This document shows, piece after piece, positions 60,876 through 64,000 of a stretch of 64,000 bases of DNA (the stretch's first letter is position 1; each line of letters opens with the position of its first letter). Location: contig CM049313.1 in the NCBI GenBank assembly GCA_026874595.1, positions 29,448,008-29,512,007 on the forward strand. The letters are read 5' to 3'. Under the pieces are notes generated by a model. It worked only from the letters and a program-made list of their open reading frames with translations, had not been told where the DNA came from and searched no databases. The translations under genes were made by a program, and so were the position numbers. The DNA comes from Sipunculus nudus (Eukaryota; Annelida; Sipuncula; Golfingiida; Sipunculidae).

Positions 60876-61055
60876 ATGCCACTTGAAAAACTGCAGCAGT
60901 TGAATGATATCAAGAAGTCTCAGTGGGCCGAACCTACTTCCGTGATCAGACTGATGGCCAGCGACGATGAATCGTCAGATGATGGCATCTCTACGTTTAC
61001 GCATGAAAGAAACCGGAGGCCAACACCTATCGACTTTGGCAGTGTTATCAACTAA
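60876..61055 (+). CDS. Hypothetical small ORF or terminal exon (59 aa)
   Basis: The open frame begins MPLEKLQQLNDIKKSQW and includes a serine-aspartate stretch (SDDESSDD) and RRPTPIDFG, ending with TAA just upstream of the presumed LTR. The frame stays open upstream to about 60767, so it could be the last exon of a host gene or the C-terminus of an older mobile element. Base composition is more gene-like than the surroundings. I do not recognise a family. It is not part of the downstream gypsy element, whose LTR and primer site lie after it. Function is unknown. Confidence 0.25.
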   Translation: MPLEKLQQLNDIKKSQWAEPTSVIRLMASDDESSDDGISTFTHERNRRPTPIDFGSVIN

Positions 61056-61080
61056 ACGCGCTATTGTCAGCCGCTCACGT

Positions 61081-61250
61081 TGTGTTATATGGTGTGATTA
61101 TACTAGTTAGTTTAACATGACCTTCCTCTAGCGACATCTGGTTTGAGAATCGGAACTATTATTTCTCATGCGTTTGTGATGTATGGCATGCACCACGTGA
61201 TCTCGGGTATAGCAATGGCCATGGAATAAAGTTTGTGTGAACGTTATACA
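61081..61250 (+). other. Putative 5' LTR of the Ty3/gypsy element
   Basis: The right boundary is placed at ACGTTATACA immediately before a TGG primer-site start. The left boundary at TGTGTTATATGG is a guess from the usual TG start; the 3' LTR that would prove it is outside the window. An AATAAA-type signal (GGAATAAAG) lies at about 61223-61231, as expected in an LTR. At about 170 bp it would be short for the family. Confidence 0.4.
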
Positions 61251-61268
61251 TGGTGTCAGAAGTCGTGA
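61251..61268 (+). promoter_or_regulatory. tRNA primer binding site of the gypsy element
   Basis: TGGTGTCAGAAGTCGTG begins with TGG, complementary to a tRNA CCA end, directly after the presumed LTR and 140 nt before the gag start. The TGGTGTCAGAAG form is common in metazoan Ty3/gypsy elements. I have not matched it to a specific tRNA. Confidence 0.6.
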
Positions 61269-61409
61269 CACTGAGCCCTGGACACCTGCCTACCCTGAGA
61301 ACTTCGTGACACAGGTTTTGTGAGGAGACTCTTGACATTTACGGAGTATTCGCCCGCTGAAGTGAGTAAATTTACCGCTCTTGTATCGGCTTGACTGAAA
61401 ACAGTAAAC

Positions 61410-62489
61410 ATGGCTGACATTGGTCTCACCAAGCAAGCACCTCTCAGTTTTGAGGGGAATTGCGCCAAAAATTGGCGTGTATTCGCACAGGAATATGACA
61501 TTTTCATAGCGGCAGGTTATGCAGATAAGAGTGTGGCCACCAAAGCTGCCATTCTCCTTAACCTCGCAGGTCAAGAAGCTATTGAACGTGCCAGAGCCTT
61601 TACATACTTGCCAGTCAGACCGAACCCCATTCAAGGTCAGCCTGATTTGCCAGCTGAATCGAAGGATGATCCTGATGTGCTTAAAGCTAAGTTCCAAGAA
61701 CTGAGTAATCCTTGTACTAATGTGATTTTAGAGAGACACAAATTTAATTCAAGATCCCAGCAACCCGGGGAATCCTTTCAGACCTTTTATTCCGATCTTC
61801 TGAACAGAGCTAATGCATGTGAGTACGGGAACTTGAGGGACGAACTAGTTAGAGATAGACTTGTCACTGGAATTATAAAGGACAGTGTCTGTAGAATTTT
61901 GTTAAGAGAACATGATCTAACTCTACAGAAAGCCGTCCAGTTGTGCCAGATACATGAAATATCTGAACGGGATGCAAAAGACATGCAGCCCAAGATCTCT
62001 CCTAATGAGGACATGCACATAGTGAAACCAAGAAAAAATTGGAAAAAAACACAGAACTACCAAAGCACACATGCAGACGAGAAAAAGGAAGACCCAGGCC
62101 AGCAGCCACAGAAGTGTGGTCAATGCGGTTTTGATCACAAAGGGAGGAAATCATGCCCGGCTCAAGGTAAACAGTGTGCAAAATGTGCTATGTGGAGTCA
62201 TTTCGAATCTGTATGCAGATCACCCAGACAAACCAGCCTTCATAAGCCTCATATTGCCAGCGCAGCAAAGAAAGTAGTACATGAGATAGAGGACACAGAT
62301 GATTCCTTGTATATTGAAACTATCAAACAGCCAGCCCAAAAGAACAGGGATGAAATTCACACAGTAGTATATGTGAATAACATCAGAACCAATATGAAGA
62401 TTGACACTGGTGCTAAATGTAATGTCATGAGTAAGACAAAGCTCAAATGCCTGAAGGGTAAGTGGACACTTCTAAAACGATTAGTCTAA
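61410..62489 (+). CDS. Ty3/gypsy Gag with two zinc knuckles and start of protease
   Basis: Gag packages element RNA; the nucleocapsid part binds it. The ATG at 61410 has A at -3 and follows a leader from the primer site, so I take it as native. Residues 1-190 are a helical capsid-like region (NWRVFAQEYDIF, YSDLLNRA). Two Cys/His knuckles follow at about 237-270 (CGQCGFDHKGRKSC and CAKCAMWSHFESVC). The protease active site KIDTGAKCN is at about 331-339. The frame ends soon after at 62489, where protease homology continues in another frame. Natural frameshifting is unlikely because the break is inside the protease. The double-knuckle layout is typical of Mag/SURL-like gypsy elements. Confidence 0.8.
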   Translation: MADIGLTKQAPLSFEGNCAKNWRVFAQEYDIFIAAGYADKSVATKAAILLNLAGQEAIERARAFTYLPVRPNPIQGQPDLPAESKDDPDVLKAKFQELSNPCTNVILERHKFNSRSQQPGESFQTFYSDLLNRANACEYGNLRDELVRDRLVTGIIKDSVCRILLREHDLTLQKAVQLCQIHEISERDAKDMQPKISPNEDMHIVKPRKNWKKTQNYQSTHADEKKEDPGQQPQKCGQCGFDHKGRKSCPAQGKQCAKCAMWSHFESVCRSPRQTSLHKPHIASAAKKVVHEIEDTDDSLYIETIKQPAQKNRDEIHTVVYVNNIRTNMKIDTGAKCNVMSKTKLKCLKGKWTLLKRLV

Positions 62490-63364
62490 TTGGTTTTGGT
62501 GGTCAGGTGACAAGATCAGTGGGTACTGCAGTGTTGCTGTGCAAGTTTCAGAATCAGACAGCCGACATAGAATTCAACATAGTGGACAGAGATATAGCCA
62601 CTTTTTTAGGACTCAGAGATAGTTTGCGCTTAGGTTTGGTTAATCTGAGCTCAGAAATGTTCGAGGTTGAACTACCAGGTATTATGAGTAAATACCCTGA
62701 ATTGTTTGACGGACAACTAGGAAAGCTACACATTGAGCCACACAAGATCGTTGTTGATCCTAGCATTCTGCCAGTGGTCAGACCAGTCAGAAATGTGCCA
62801 GTAGCTATCAAGGATAAACTAAAAGACAAACTTGATGAAATGGTTAAAGATGGAATTATTACACCTGTGAGGGAACCGACCGATTGGGTTTCAGCCATGG
62901 TGGTTACCACCAAAAAGAGCACTGGCGACATTCGTGTCTGCATTGATCCAGGGGACCTTAACAGAGCAATTAAACGTCCCAGATACCCTCTGAAAACTAT
63001 AGAACAAGTGGTTACAGAAATGCCGAACGCCAAATTATTCACTGTGATAGACGTGAGCCACGCTTTCTATCATATACCACTAGACGAATTTGGGAGATAC
63101 AGATATCTTCGCTTGCCCATGGGTATCTGTTCCGCGGCAGAAGTATGGCAACAGACCATAGACCAGCTCCTCAGCGGTTACCCAGTCCATTCAATCATGG
63201 ATGACATTTTGGTTGCTGGAGATAACCCAGAGGACCATGATGCAAAACTGGACAAAGTCTGCAAATGCTTAAAAGATCTTAACATTAAAGCAACCCCGCA
63301 TAAGCTTCCCTATAAACAGACACCGGTACCATACATCGGACATGTCTTGTCGGACCATGGATAA
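62462..63364 (+). pseudogene. Ty3/gypsy protease C-terminus and reverse transcriptase
   Basis: Continues the protease (SLIGFGGQVTRSVGTAV, IATFLGLRDS) and then RT: YPELFDG, PVRNVPVAIKDKL, VVTTKKSTGDIRVCIDPGDL, FTVIDVSHAFYHI (motif A Asp), FGRYRYLRLPMGICSA and SIMDDILVAG (paired Asp retained). Between PLDE and FGRYRY about a dozen residues usually present in gypsy RTs (a TTFxTP-type block) are missing in frame. A one-base loss near 63361 puts a stop after VLSDHG, and homology resumes in the next frame. The block of overlapping minus-strand frame here is a shadow. Confidence 0.8.
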
Positions 63365-64000
63365 GGCCAGGCCCTGCCAAAGTGGCTGCTATCATAGATA
63401 TGCCTCAACCAGAGAACACTACAGACCTCCAGAGATTCCTGGGTATGGTAAAATACCTAACCAAGTTTATCCCAAACTTGAGGGAGAAAGCCGCACCACT
63501 AAATGAACTCTTGCGCAAAGATATAGCATGGATTTGGGATCATAGACAAGAGACGGCATTCCAGGAAGTCAAGCAGGGCATAGCTAACGCCACCACTCTG
63601 ACTTTCTATAATGTGAATGCTGATGTTACACTTACGTGTGATGCCTCTAAAGGTGGCATTGGAGCAGCTTGCTTACAACATGGACAGCCTGTAGCATTCG
63701 CGTCGAGAGCCATGTCGGATGTTGAGACACGCTACGTGCAAATTGAAAAAGAACTCTTGGCGGTGGTCTTCGCGTGCACTTAGTTCCATCAATACATTTA
63801 TGGGAAAACAATTACCATAGAGACAGATCACCAACCATTGGTATCTATTGTCAAAAAGCCCCTCGCTTCTGCCCCAGCCGTCTTCAATGTTTACTTCTAA
63901 GACTGCAGAAGTATCAGTTCACTCTTGTGTACAAGAAAGGCAAACAGTTGCTTATTGCAGACACACTTTCACGCGCACATTTGCCCATCAAGCCTACTGA
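63364..64000 (+). pseudogene. Ty3/gypsy RT connection and RNase H, running off the window
   Basis: Starts with the RPGPAKVAAI connection block, then FLGMVKYLTKFIPNL and the RNase H motifs LTCDASKGGIG (Asp), YVQIEKELLAVVF (Glu), ETDHQPL (Asp) and ADTLSRA. A TAG at 63781-63783 interrupts the frame after VVFACT, and a further frameshift near 63880 is needed to reach the ADTLSRA block. The integrase and 3' LTR should lie beyond 64000. With at least four lesions the element is inactive unless the assembly contains errors. Confidence 0.8.

Noticed and set aside
62554-63042. Minus-strand 162-aa frame opposite the gypsy reverse transcriptase
   Set aside because: It is the shadow of a conserved RT coding strand and shows no family resemblance of its own.

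Overview
This is a 64-kb piece of a eukaryotic nuclear genome that is AT-rich and almost entirely repeats. The best fit is a bivalve mollusc: the repeats look like the tandem-repeat-bearing, rolling-circle-like elements (pearl/HINE type) known from oysters, mussels and clams, and there is a GalEa-like copia element. I cannot name the species. There is no bacterial-style operon, rRNA or recognisable tRNA.

Only one stretch looks like a conserved host gene: a 125-nt exon at 50384-50508 (+), with good splice sites, encoding part of the mitochondrial import motor subunit TIM44. If that is right, about 50 kb upstream and 13 kb downstream are intron (or intron plus unrecognised exons), filled by layers of mobile DNA.

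Layout. 1-6440: two direct-repeat pieces flanking a family-A element, degenerate duplications and a minisatellite. 6441-13712: two family-B elements. 14341-19742: fragments of A, a G element, C blocks and one intact A. 19743-30268: a B element broken open by D, E and F insertions, including a nuclear-receptor-motif satellite. 30269-33595: C and B. 33600-39229: dispersed family I (one direct copy, one inverted) with a D element between. 39230-46245: a three-level nest, A containing D containing a 3.6-kb TIR transposon. 46414-50160: A, I and a 732-bp TIR element related to the first. 50384-50508: TIM44 exon. 50725-51620: truncated B and A. 51621-55780: a dead LINE split by a solo-LTR-like insertion. 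55781-59041: a dead copia element. 61081-64000: a damaged Ty3/gypsy element running off the right edge.

The main result concerns families A, B, D, E, F and G, which look unrelated in sequence but share a plan. Most have a 5' hairpin of 27-29 nt. They then have a (TCCG)-rich patch, an interior of 145-335-bp tandem satellites, a 3' inverted copy of the 5' motif, a short 3' stem-loop and a CT(A/T)GT terminus next to T. Where an empty site can be reconstructed they sit between two T residues with no long target duplication. This fits non-autonomous Helitron/Helentron-like elements. Every copy I found, and all three retroelements, lie in the same orientation as the TIM44 exon. No rolling-circle (Rep/helicase) gene is present here, so mobilisation would be in trans.
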